From IMG/VR virus record IMGVR_UViG_3300049442_000113, positions 1 to 27,747 of that record: a stretch of 27,747 bases of DNA. One strand, written 5' to 3'. Positions 15,144-21,410 of the stretch are shown here, one piece after another. The notes below the pieces were generated by a model. The model had not been told where the DNA came from. It worked only from the letters and a program-made list of their open reading frames with translations, and searched no databases. The first letter of the stretch is position 1. Each line of letters starts with the position of its first letter. A program made the translations under genes and the position numbers. This stretch comes from a virus.

Positions 15144-15374
15144 TTACTTGCCCCGCAGCGCAATCGCGGCATTCGCCGTCATCACGCACTCCCGCAGCTT
15201 CCGCAGCGCGGCGGATTGGTCGGCGCAGACCGGCGTCAACTCGATGAGCGTCACCGAGAAGTCGTAGGCAGCGTTCCGTAGCTTCTCGTAAGTGATCTGC
15301 TGGTCGGCGTCAGGCGCGTGGTAGGTAAAGATGTCTCTAAGTTGTGTGAGTTGCTCGTGCGTGATTGTTGGCAT
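15144..15374 (-). CDS. Acb2/Tad1-family cyclic-nucleotide sponge (putative anti-CBASS/anti-Thoeris)
   Basis: 76 aa. The order of motifs is that of the Acb2/Tad1 hairpin domain: FTYHAPDADQ near the N-terminus (residues 16-25), YEKLRNAAYDFSVTLIELTP, then DQSAALRKLRECVMTANAAI at the C-terminus. In known members FxYHxP, a middle helix with ELxP and the ANAAIA end are the hallmarks; they form helical hexamers that sequester cyclic di- or trinucleotides or gcADPR and so silence CBASS or Thoeris. Assignment is by motif recall. It lies between RecT and membrane-protein genes, a usual site for anti-defence genes. Ligand specificity cannot be read here. Confidence 0.78.
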   Translation of the reverse strand: MPTITHEQLTQLRDIFTYHAPDADQQITYEKLRNAAYDFSVTLIELTPVCADQSAALRKLRECVMTANAAIALRGK

Positions 15375-15388
15375 AGGCTCCTCAGTTC

Positions 15389-15919
15389 CTAATCAAATTC
15401 TTCGGCGGCATAGAGGCCGTCGAGCACATCGGGATACACTAGGCGCGCGAGCTTCGTCGCCGCACGGGCGACACACATATCGGCAGGATGTTTGCCCCAG
15501 GCGCTCGTCGCAAACTTCGCCGGCTCCTTCGACCAGGCCTGCCGCGCCTCCTCGATCGTGAACGTCAGCACCGTATCGGTGGGGTCGCCGTCGCGGCGCG
15601 TCACGAACGTGGCGTGGTCGGGCGCGCGTTCGGTGCAGCGGAAATACTGCGCCTTGCCGGATTTGAGGATCAGCGCGTGGATGGCGCCGGCGCTCAACGT
15701 CGGCTTGCCTTCGATGATGTGAAACGCGCGCAGACTCGCCATCGCCTGGAAGCCGAGCTCGCGGCCGGCGAGCACGGTGGCGAGCACCGCTTGCGGCGTG
15801 CCGTAGGCGCTGAACAACCGCGACTGAAACATCCACGTCGAGAGCTCTTTGGCCTCGGTGATGTCTTGCGGCTCGAGTTGCCGCTCGAACGCTAGCCCCG
15901 CACTGTCTCGTCGCACCAT
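15389..15919 (-). CDS. RecT-like recombinase, possible separate product
   Basis: If translated alone, ATG at 15919 (MVRRDSAGLAFERQ) would give a 176-aa protein holding the whole RecT-like segment. The ATG lies 25 nt before the stop of the nested 67-aa gene, an overlap suited to re-initiation, but no ribosome binding site is visible. RecT-family annealases pair complementary strands with an exonuclease partner; the FEN domain upstream would be that partner. Ordinary RecT proteins are longer (250-300 aa), though shorter phage versions with this motif set exist. Whether this start is used is unknown. Confidence 0.45.
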   Translation of the reverse strand: MVRRDSAGLAFERQLEPQDITEAKELSTWMFQSRLFSAYGTPQAVLATVLAGRELGFQAMASLRAFHIIEGKPTLSAGAIHALILKSGKAQYFRCTERAPDHATFVTRRDGDPTDTVLTFTIEEARQAWSKEPAKFATSAWGKHPADMCVARAATKLARLVYPDVLDGLYAAEEFD

Positions 15920-16969
15920 CGCGCGAGGTGGGTCTGGATGATCACCATTTGCCGCTGGTGCAGTTCGAGGAGGCTGCACACCAAGAGCAGGAGCACCTCC
16001 TCCCGCGTCAGCAGGCCCGTCTCCGCGACCAGCACCGCGCTCTGCGCCATCGGCTCCGTCCGCGCCAGCGCTTTCAGGTCGTCCCACGTCTTCATGCGTC
16101 TCCTCCGGCATCAGCGTCTCCATCGCAAACGCGATATCGTCGTCGGCGCCGAACGCCGCGGCGTCCGCCGGCACGCGCGTCTGGAAAATCTCCGCGAACG
16201 GAATCGGGGCATCGGTGCGCAGGCGGATCAACGACCGCGCCGTCTCGAAGCGCGAGGGCTCACCCGAGAAAAAGTCGATCAACGATTTCCCGATGGCCGG
16301 CGTGAGCGACGCCTCGCCGCATTCAATCGCCGCCCACAGATCCTCAAGCGTGCCGTAGGTTCCGAGCAACTTCGCCGCGGTCACGGCGCCAATCCGATCC
16401 GCGCCCTGGACGTTGTCGCTTTTGTCGCCGACGAGGGTTAAAAAATCGCAGAACTGAGTCGGGTGGACCCCGAACTTTTCGACCACTGCCGCCGCGTCAT
16501 AGGTGCGTTCGGTGGCGGTGCCGAGCGCCGGCCGAAAGACGTGCACGCGGTCGCAGACGAGCTGTAGTAAATCTTTGTCGGCCGAGATGATCAGCACGTC
16601 GGCGCCGTCGCTGTCGGGCGGCTGCGCGGCGGCGACCGCCGTCGCGATCAGGTCGTCGGCTTCAAAGCCGCGCGCGGCCCAGATCGGAAACCCGTCGCCG
16701 CGCAGGATGTCGATCGCGACGCTGCCCTGATGATACAAGGCCGCATCGCGTTCGGCCGGTCGGTTCGCTTTGTAGTCCGTGCTGATCTCCGCGCGAAACG
16801 ATTTCCCGCTATCACAACAGATCGCGACGTGCGGATGGGCGCTCGCGAGCGCGCGGATTTTCGCGACGACCTGCACGCTCGTAGCATTCGGGTCGGAGTC
16901 CGTGCTCGCGAGCGCCCACGTCGGATGCAGGATCGAACTAAAATCAACCACCACTAAGCGATCACTCAT
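15389..16969 (-). CDS. FEN-type 5'-3' exonuclease in frame with RecT-like domain
   Basis: 526 codons without a stop. Residues 1-290 are a flap endonuclease/5'-3' exonuclease: VVDFSSI (D9), CCDSGKSFRAEIS (D53), ARGFEADDLIATA (E103, D105, D106), IISADKDLLQLV (D131, D133) and TLVGDKSDNVQG (D182, D185). Residues about 360-526 are RecT-like (single-strand annealing): AVLATVLAGRELGFQAMASL, IIEGKPTLSAGAIHALILKS, VLDGLYAAEE. The joint (about 292-358) is Gly/Ala/Pro-rich, with poor codon usage, and overlaps a better-looking 67-aa gene in another frame. So the protein may be a true fusion, or FEN may have lost its stop codon in a three-gene overlap. Start ATG 16969. Confidence 0.75.
   Translation of the reverse strand: MSDRLVVVDFSSILHPTWALASTDSDPNATSVQVVAKIRALASAHPHVAICCDSGKSFRAEISTDYKANRPAERDAALYHQGSVAIDILRGDGFPIWAARGFEADDLIATAVAAAQPPDSDGADVLIISADKDLLQLVCDRVHVFRPALGTATERTYDAAAVVEKFGVHPTQFCDFLTLVGDKSDNVQGADRIGAVTAAKLLGTYGTLEDLWAAIECGEASLTPAIGKSLIDFFSGEPSRFETARSLIRLRTDAPIPFAEIFQTRVPADAAAFGADDDIAFAMETLMPEETHEDVGRPESAGADGADGAERGAGRGDGPADAGGGAPALGVQPPRTAPAANGDHPDPPRAMVRRDSAGLAFERQLEPQDITEAKELSTWMFQSRLFSAYGTPQAVLATVLAGRELGFQAMASLRAFHIIEGKPTLSAGAIHALILKSGKAQYFRCTERAPDHATFVTRRDGDPTDTVLTFTIEEARQAWSKEPAKFATSAWGKHPADMCVARAATKLARLVYPDVLDGLYAAEEFD
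15892..16095 (-). CDS. 67-aa unknown gene nested inside FEN-RecT frame
   Basis: The protein starts MKTWDDLKALARTEPMAQSA and continues with LLTREEVLLLLVCSLLELHQ. GGAGGAG lies 5 nt before the ATG. Third codon positions are nearly all G or C in this frame, while the overlapping FEN-RecT frame reads low-GC third positions here; this marks the 67-aa frame as the selected one. It is helical with a hydrophobic Leu-rich centre. In the usual phage arrangement it would be a separate gene between the exonuclease and annealase. Function unknown. Confidence 0.72.
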   Translation of the reverse strand: MKTWDDLKALARTEPMAQSAVLVAETGLLTREEVLLLLVCSLLELHQRQMVIIQTHLARWCDETVRG

Positions 16970-16983
16970 AGGTCAATCCAATC

Positions 16984-17290
16984 GAGCCACACCTTGCCGT
17001 GCCCTACCATGCCGAGCCTTGCCTCGCCTCACCATGCCGTGCCCAACCCCGCCTGCCACACCTTGCCGGGCCGTGCCGTGCCTCGCCGTGCCTCGCCATA
17101 CCACGCCTGCCGTGCCCCGCCGTTGCCATGCCGCGCCATACCTAACCAGACCAGACCTCGCCGGCCTTCCCTCGCCCCGCCACGCCAGACCGCGCCAGGC
17201 CAAACCTCGCCGCGCCAAACCTGACCTTGCCGGCCACACCGCACCGCGCCTTGCCATGCCAAGCCTTGCCCTACCGGGCCAAGCCGCGCC
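16984..17290. repeat. Degenerate pentamer array 1 (GGYNN on minus strand)
   Basis: About 60 units. On the minus strand almost every fifth position starts GGC or GGT followed by two variable bases (for example GGCAAGGCTTGGCATGGCAA). Occasional four-base units (GGCC, GGCA) shift the phase without ending the array. It starts just after the stop of the 169-aa gene and ends about 15 nt before the FEN start codon. Open frames across it encode Ala/Arg/Gly/Trp strings that follow from the repeat and are not credible proteins. Transcript from the operon would be G-rich here. Confidence 0.9.
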
Positions 17291-17295
17291 CTATC

Positions 17296-17805
17296 TCACG
17301 CCGCTGATACGGCGCCTTCTATCGCGGTCCGCGCGCGCCGCACCGCTTTCACGATCTGATCAAATTCGCTATAACGATCTTCAAACGCGCGCAGCTCCGC
17401 CGCCGCCTGCTCGATGGCCTGCGCCAGCAGCTCGCTGTCCTCGACGACGCGCGCCATCGGCACATACGCGCGCTGCCGCTCGTCGCCGACTTGTTCCACG
17501 AGACTGACGAACGCGCGCAGCACGCGCGGCGCCTCGCGCGGGTCGCTCCGCGGGTGCACGACGCGAATCGACGCGAGCACATGCCGCGCCTGGTGCTCGC
17601 GGTGTAGTTCCGCCGCGCGCACGTCGTCCCATTCAAAGCACGGATGCAGCGCGGACGCCTCATTCCGCGCCGCGTCTACGACTGTGCGCGGCGTCAGCCG
17701 CCCGCCGTGTTCGGTCTGGAGCGTGTCGAGTTCATCGCCGACCGTTTGCGCCGGCGCCGTCTTGTTCGTCAGCCGACATGCCTTTGCCCATACGTATGCC
17801 GCCAT
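17296..17805 (-). CDS. Unknown early phage protein between the pentamer arrays
   Basis: 169 aa starting MAAYVWAKACRLTNKTAPAQ. Internal features are VVDAARNEASALHPCFEWDD, AAELHREHQARHVLASIRVV and a C-terminal helical region with EQAAAELRAFEDRYSEFDQI. I recall proteins with the LHxxFEWDD and QAR motifs in other phages, where the role is unknown. GGAGG lies 5 nt before the ATG; the longer upstream frame is array shadow. It is the only gene flanked on both sides by GGYNN arrays, and normal codon use resumes exactly at its ends, so it may travel with them or act on them. Confidence 0.8.
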   Translation of the reverse strand: MAAYVWAKACRLTNKTAPAQTVGDELDTLQTEHGGRLTPRTVVDAARNEASALHPCFEWDDVRAAELHREHQARHVLASIRVVHPRSDPREAPRVLRAFVSLVEQVGDERQRAYVPMARVVEDSELLAQAIEQAAAELRAFEDRYSEFDQIVKAVRRARTAIEGAVSAA

Positions 17806-17828
17806 GCGTCCTCCGTCTGATGAAAAAA

Positions 17829-18631
17829 ACCATGCCACGCCAAAGCGCCACCCCGACTCGCCCCGCCCGGCCACGCCTCGACATGCCTGCCAAGCCCCGC
17901 CATATCACGCCCGGCCGTGACGGGCCGTGCCTTGCCGGCCACGCCTTGACTGGCCCAGCCATGCCGGACCCAGCCAGACCAGACCATGCCAGGCCTTGCC
18001 GGCCTTGCCGGGCCGGGCCAAGCCTGGCCTCGCCATGCCACGCCTTACCAGACCGTGCCCTGCCGCGCCACGCCGGCCTTACCAGACCTAGCCCAACCCA
18101 GACGCGCCGGGACCAGCCACGCCCAACCCCACCCCGCCTCACCTGCCAAGCCACACCGGACCCAGCCAAGCCATGCCACGCCGTGCCTTACCCCGCTCAG
18201 CCCCGCCGTGCCGGGCCAGCCACGCCACGCCGTGGAGGACCAGCCGCGCCAGGCCTCGCCTAACCTCGCCACACCGACGCCGTGCCATGCCTCGCCGCGC
18301 CCAACCAGGCCGGCCTTGCCCAGCCACGCCACGCCCGACCAGACCCCGCCTTGCATTGCCTTGCCGGGCCTGCCACACCCGACCAAACCGCGCCGCGCCT
18401 TACCGGACCTGACCGTGCCGCGCCACGCCTGCCCTGCCGGCCATGCCCTACCCGAACTTGCCAAGACGCACCTCGCCCCGCCGGGACCGACCGTGCCTGC
18501 CGCGCCATACCCGACCAGGCCACGCCTCACCGCGCCGCGCCGTCCGCGACGGGCCTGACCACGCCGGACCTGCCTCGCCCGGCCACGCCTCACCATGCCT
18601 CGACGTGCCTTGCCTGCCTTGTCGGCCTCAC
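17829..18631. repeat. Degenerate pentamer array 2 (GGYNN on minus strand)
   Basis: About 800 bp, roughly 160 units, with the same rule as array 1: on the plus strand NNRCC (for example ATGCCGGACCCAGCCAGACC), on the minus strand GGYNN, with rare four- or six-base units. It begins directly after the TAG of the 222-aa gene and stops about 25 nt before the start codon of the 169-aa gene. The two N positions look close to random while GG is kept, and I see no longer-range unit. The G-rich strand is the one that would be in the mRNA. Confidence 0.9.
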
Positions 18632-19300
18632 CTACACCGCCGGCGAATCCGCCTGCGTCGCCACAGAAAATCGTCCGAATTGCCCATTTCGCTCCGGCCG
18701 CCACTCGCCAATCCCGACCCCAAAGCCCGCGAGGTTCAGTAGGTTGACAATCTGCGCCGGTGAGATCGCGGAGGCGTTATAGGAAATCCTCACGGTCGCC
18801 CGCCACGTCGGAAACCATCCGCGGAACCGAATATCCGCCGTGCCCATCCCGATCCGCACCATGTCCCCACCAGCGCGCATGACCGGCGTGCCGTCAATCT
18901 CCACGAATTCACCCTGCACATGGATCCGCCGCCGCATCTCGGTCTTCTTCGCGCCATCGACGTCGCCCGCCGCCGTGATCATCGCGTTCTTGAACGCGAT
19001 CGATGGAAACCCGAACCGCGCCTGCGCGACATCCTCGAGCGTGGGGTTCTCCGGCATCGGCGTCAGCCAATAGAGCGACTCCACGAAATCGCGATGGGGA
19101 TCCTTCGCGACCTTCGCGGTCTTCGCTTTCTTCATCTGCTTCGCGAGCATTTCCTCTCTCGCTTTTTTGCTCCAGGCATGACTAACCAATCCGGTCTCAC
19201 CGATGACGACGACTTCCATCTCCTGCACGTCGATCTTCGGGATCGAAATCGGCGTGTCGATGCTCACTGGGGCAGTCTTCGAGCCTGTGCTTTTCGCCAT
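18632..19300 (-). CDS. Conserved phage protein, recombination region
   Basis: 222 aa. Motifs in order: SIDTPISIPKIDVQEMEVVV, TGLVSHAWSKKAREEMLAKQ, MKKAKTAKVAKDPHRDFVES, FGFPSIAFKNAMITAA, IDGTPVMRAGGDMVRI, ADIRFRGWFPTWRATVRISY and GFGVGIGEWRPERNGQFGRF. I recall this pattern (HxWSxKAxxxM, FKxA, VGIGEWRPE) from phage genes next to annealases and nucleases; a DNA-binding or annealing role has seemed likely but I cannot name the family. GAGGA lies 5 nt before ATG 19300. Its stop is followed at once by pentamer array 2. Confidence 0.78.
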   Translation of the reverse strand: MAKSTGSKTAPVSIDTPISIPKIDVQEMEVVVIGETGLVSHAWSKKAREEMLAKQMKKAKTAKVAKDPHRDFVESLYWLTPMPENPTLEDVAQARFGFPSIAFKNAMITAAGDVDGAKKTEMRRRIHVQGEFVEIDGTPVMRAGGDMVRIGMGTADIRFRGWFPTWRATVRISYNASAISPAQIVNLLNLAGFGVGIGEWRPERNGQFGRFSVATQADSPAV

Positions 19301-19397
19301 GTGGTCCTCACGGTTCCGCTGTGACCGCCTGTGGTGTGCGCGGGCGGTCGGTCGCGCATGGCGCCGTGAAGCCGGCGCCGAGCTCGTCGTGACTACT

Positions 19398-19628
19398 TCA
19401 CGGCGATCCGAGATCGCCAGGAATGTCAACGGACCTGTTGCCGTGCAGGCAATCAGCCAACGTGGAAAACACGACGACGCGAGCGGCCCTCGGATCGCTG
19501 AGAAGGAGGCCCGCCCCTAATAACTCGCTCACGACGGCATTGCTAAGGTCCCGTAATCTCTCGCCGCGTTCGCCGGCGCGGGCGTGGTCGTGCGCTTCGG
19601 CCTGGCGGATCTCGTCCTCGTGCCTCAC
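19398..19628 (-). CDS. Small unknown early protein
   Basis: 76 aa: MRHEDEIRQAEAHDHARAGE, then RLRDLSNAVVSELLGAGLLL and VFSTLADCLHGNRSVD. It is helical and mildly acidic, with a hydrophobic central helix. Start GTG at 19628, chosen because it forms a GTGA overlap with the upstream stop, as elsewhere in the operon. It is followed by a 97-bp gap before the 222-aa gene. Function unknown. Confidence 0.68.
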   Translation of the reverse strand: MRHEDEIRQAEAHDHARAGERGERLRDLSNAVVSELLGAGLLLSDPRAARVVVFSTLADCLHGNRSVDIPGDLGSP

Positions 19629-19822
19629 GACGGCACCTCCGAGAACTGCAAATCGGGATGGCGCTCGGCGAGGTGCTGCCGATAGCGCTCGCGGAGCTCC
19701 AGGCTGATCGCGACCGCGTTGGTGCCGGTCTGCACGGCCACCCACGGGCAATCGATGCAGCAGATCGACGCCTGGACGGTGAGTCGCGGCGGCGGCGGAA
19801 ACGTCAACAGGGTGGCGCTCAT
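19625..19822 (-). CDS. Small Cys/His protein, possible zinc finger
   Basis: 65 aa beginning MSATLLTFPPPPRLTVQASI, followed by CCIDCPW and a C-terminal RYRQHLAERHPDLQFSEV. The C-x2-C then H-x4-H arrangement, with a hydrophobic-helix spacer of about 25 residues, resembles a C2H2 zinc finger. Start ATG 19822 forms ATGA with the upstream 47-aa gene. It may bind DNA as a regulator in the early operon; this is inference. Confidence 0.7.
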   Translation of the reverse strand: MSATLLTFPPPPRLTVQASICCIDCPWVAVQTGTNAVAISLELRERYRQHLAERHPDLQFSEVPS

Positions 19823-19962
19823 CGGCCGTTCTTCCCGTCGGTGTAAAGGTGATCGACGCGCCACTTTTCCGAGACGTAGACGGCGCGGTCCCGTGGCAGC
19901 AGTGGCCGATGCCGCGCGAGCCACAGCGCGACGAGCAACGCGCCGACGACGGCGAGGCTCAT
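19819..19962 (-). CDS. 47-aa small membrane-anchored protein
   Basis: Predicted sequence: MSLAVVGALLVALWLARHRP, then LLPRDRAVYVSEKWRVDHLY and TDGKNGR. The first 16 residues form one hydrophobic helix, with a basic flank (ARHR) and a soluble tail. ATGA overlaps join it to genes on both sides, which supports translation. Function unknown. Confidence 0.6.
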   Translation of the reverse strand: MSLAVVGALLVALWLARHRPLLPRDRAVYVSEKWRVDHLYTDGKNGR

Positions 19963-20165
19963 GATTGTGAGTCCTCCGATTCCGCGGTTATCGCCATCTG
20001 CCGGTAGCTCTCCCAGTAGTCTGGAAAGGCATCCCGCAAGCGGCCGCGATTAACGAGATCGGCCTGCCGGTAGAGGCGCGCGAGTTGCTGAATGAAGCCG
20101 CCGCCGAAGCGCAGCATCGCGTCGATGATGTCGGCATCGTCCCCAGCGGGACTCGTGTGCGTCAT
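19959..20165 (-). CDS. Small unknown phage protein with FGGGF motif
   Basis: 68 aa: MTHTSPAGDDADIIDAMLRF followed by GGGFIQQLARLYRQADLVNR and FPDYWESYRQMA. The FGGxFxxxLAxLxxxAD and FPxYWxxY pattern is frequent in small genes of temperate-phage early regions, without a known role. Acidic tail AESEDSQS. ATGA overlaps at both ends; start at 20165. Confidence 0.78.
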   Translation of the reverse strand: MTHTSPAGDDADIIDAMLRFGGGFIQQLARLYRQADLVNRGRLRDAFPDYWESYRQMAITAESEDSQS

Positions 20166-20443
20166 TTCACGCCTCGCCCGGCCGCTCGGCGCCCAGCTTT
20201 GAAGTAACGCGATGCCGTGTCCTCCTCCTCGCCATCGAGCCACGCCTGCAGCTTCTTCCCGCTGAAGCGCGGGCGATTCCCCAGCCGCGGCAGCAGTTCG
20301 AAGCGCGCGAACTCGCCCCGCTGGTAGAGCTCCCAGGTGCGGGACGCGCCGAGCCCCACGAGCTCGGCCAGGTCGCGCAGCACGAGCACGGCCGGCAGCG
20401 CGTCGCCGGCACGAAAGCGGGGCGCGGTCAGGGTCGGACTCAT
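20162..20443 (-). CDS. Helix-turn-helix DNA-binding protein (MerR/excisionase-like)
   Basis: 93 aa. The segment LVLRDLAELVGLGASRTWEL followed by YQRGEFARFELLPRLGN and RFSGKKLQAWLDGEEEDTA follows the winged-helix pattern of MerR/excisionase-type proteins: helix, turn, recognition helix, then a wing ending in a Trp-Leu helix. It is the second gene of the early operon, joined by ATGA to the XRE regulator. It could be an early transcription regulator or a second directionality factor. A basic tail KAGRRAAGRGVK may aid DNA contact. Confidence 0.75.
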   Translation of the reverse strand: MSPTLTAPRFRAGDALPAVLVLRDLAELVGLGASRTWELYQRGEFARFELLPRLGNRPRFSGKKLQAWLDGEEEDTASRYFKAGRRAAGRGVK

Positions 20444-20748
20444 GCGCGTCCCCCCGCCATCACCTCGGCCTGGCGGCGCCGCTCGTCGCGGGCGGCCGCG
20501 CGCGTGACCTGCAACTGCGTCGGCTTCATCTCGGGCCAGGCGATTTCGAAGGGTTGCACCTCGAGCATGCGGGCAATGGCGGCGCGTTCGTCCTTCCGGA
20601 GCGGCGCCCCTTCGCCATGCTCGATTTGCCAGTACCGGGTCTGCGTCATGCCGATCCGCGTCGCGATCTGGTGTTGGGTCAGTTCCCGTTCCGCGCGGAG
20701 CACCCGGAGGGTCCGGGCGGGGCGCGACCGTCGAGGTAGTTTGCCCAT
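20440..20748 (-). CDS. XRE-family regulator (Cro-like), first gene of early operon
   Basis: 102 aa with a Cro/C1-type helix-turn-helix at about residues 14-65: LRVLRAERELTQHQIATRIG, then MTQTRYWQIEHGEGAPLRKD. The N-terminus is basic (GKLPRRSRPARTL), the tail helical. It is transcribed divergently from the CI-like gene, with the operator palindrome and a predicted promoter just upstream. The -10 TATAGA ends 7 nt before the ATG, so the message may be leaderless. Upstream in-frame sequence is antisense to the repressor gene and was excluded. Role: controls the switch to lytic transcription, by position. Confidence 0.82.
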   Translation of the reverse strand: MGKLPRRSRPARTLRVLRAERELTQHQIATRIGMTQTRYWQIEHGEGAPLRKDERAAIARMLEVQPFEIAWPEMKPTQLQVTRAAARDERRRQAEVMAGGRA

Positions 20749-20755
20749 GCCGGAA

Positions 20756-20785
20756 TCTATACGTGACAAACCGCGGGTTTGTCTA
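20756..20785 (-). promoter_or_regulatory. Early leftward promoter
   Basis: Minus strand -35 TAGACA (20785-20780), 18-bp spacer, -10 TATAGA (20761-20756). The palindromic operator fills the spacer. The predicted start of transcription is at or next to the A of the XRE start codon (20748), giving a leaderless message. Confidence 0.55.
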
Positions 20786-20791
20786 TAAAAT
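20763..20791 (+). promoter_or_regulatory. Repressor promoter (rightward)
   Basis: Plus strand -35 GTGACA (20763-20768), 17-bp spacer, -10 TAAAAT (20786-20791), overlapping TATAAA. It overlaps the leftward promoter nearly completely, so the two should exclude each other. It would drive the CI-like gene, with initiation at about 20798. Confidence 0.55.
20765..20783. promoter_or_regulatory. Palindromic operator of the lysis-lysogeny switch
   Basis: GACAAACC-GCG-GGTTTGTC: perfect 8-bp arms around a 3-bp centre, lying between the -35 and -10 of both divergent promoters. This is the expected site for the XRE or CI-like protein. I see only one full copy; a second shorter palindrome, TTCCA-AA-TGGAA, sits at 20797-20808 at the repressor's transcription start. 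Confidence 0.7.
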
Positions 20792-20853
20792 AAAAATTCC
20801 AAATGGAAAGACAACCACAGGCGCGCGCCCGGGCTCGTTACAATCGCAAGAAG

Positions 20854-21246
20854 ATGCCACGCACCAAGGTGCCGCACCCGCTCGATGCGGCGCTGCGCAA
20901 ACACGTCCGCGACCTCAATCCCTACCAAAAGGGCATCGCGGAACGGATCGGCCGCAGTCAGAGCTGGCTGAACAAGTATCTGAACGGCGCCGGGAAGGCG
21001 ACGATCGACGACGTTATTCGGCTCGTCGCAGTCGTCGTGCTGGGCGTCGACGGGACGCCATCTTTGACCGCGGAGCAGCGGAAACTGTTGCGCGATTGGG
21101 AAGGCTTGCCGAGTGAAGGCCGGCGAGCGGTAAAAAGCGTGCTGGCGATCTGGAATATGCGTCGTCGCGAGCAGCACTCAAAATCATCCGCGCGAGCGGA
21201 ACAAAAAAATCACGGGACAACTGGGAGATCGCCCGGCACACGCTGA
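20854..21246 (+). CDS. CI-like repressor (HTH, divergent)
   Basis: 130 aa. N-terminal helices LDAALRKHVRDLNPYQKGIA, ERIGRSQSWLNKYLNGAGKA and TIDDVIRLVAVVVLG form a lambda-repressor-like helix-turn-helix; the rest (SLTAEQRKLLRDWEGLPSEG, RRAVKSVLAIW) is helical and suited to dimerisation. It lacks a LexA-type peptidase domain, so induction would not use RecA-driven self-cleavage of this protein. Start ATG 20854 follows AAGAAG; an in-frame ATG at 20803 adds 17 basic residues and would be nearly leaderless from the predicted promoter. It is followed by 164 bp and the integrase. Confidence 0.75.
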   Translation: MPRTKVPHPLDAALRKHVRDLNPYQKGIAERIGRSQSWLNKYLNGAGKATIDDVIRLVAVVVLGVDGTPSLTAEQRKLLRDWEGLPSEGRRAVKSVLAIWNMRRREQHSKSSARAEQKNHGTTGRSPGTR

Positions 21247-21410
21247 CACGGCTGGGAACGGTCGACATGGGGATCACTCCTTTAGAAGCAGTGCACCCGG
21301 CCAGTTATCGCCGGAACCATTCGCCAAACGCAATTGGAAATTCAGTGCAAGCCGCGGTTTCTGTGCAGCGCGGACACAAACCGGACAAAAGTGGAGAAAG
21401 TAGGAGTTTT

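Noticed and set aside
16984-18631. CRISPR array
   Set aside because: There is no 23-47-bp repeat with unique spacers; the periodic unit is 5 bp and degenerate.
16973-18704. Long open frames on both strands inside the pentamer arrays
   Set aside because: Their products are strings of Ala, Arg, Gly, Trp or Pro, Cys, Thr with a 5-residue period dictated by the 5-bp repeat; no start has a convincing ribosome binding site.
20440-21177. 245-aa version of the XRE regulator
   Set aside because: The first 143 residues are antisense to the repressor gene and cross the promoter/operator; the 102-aa start at 20748 agrees with the switch layout.
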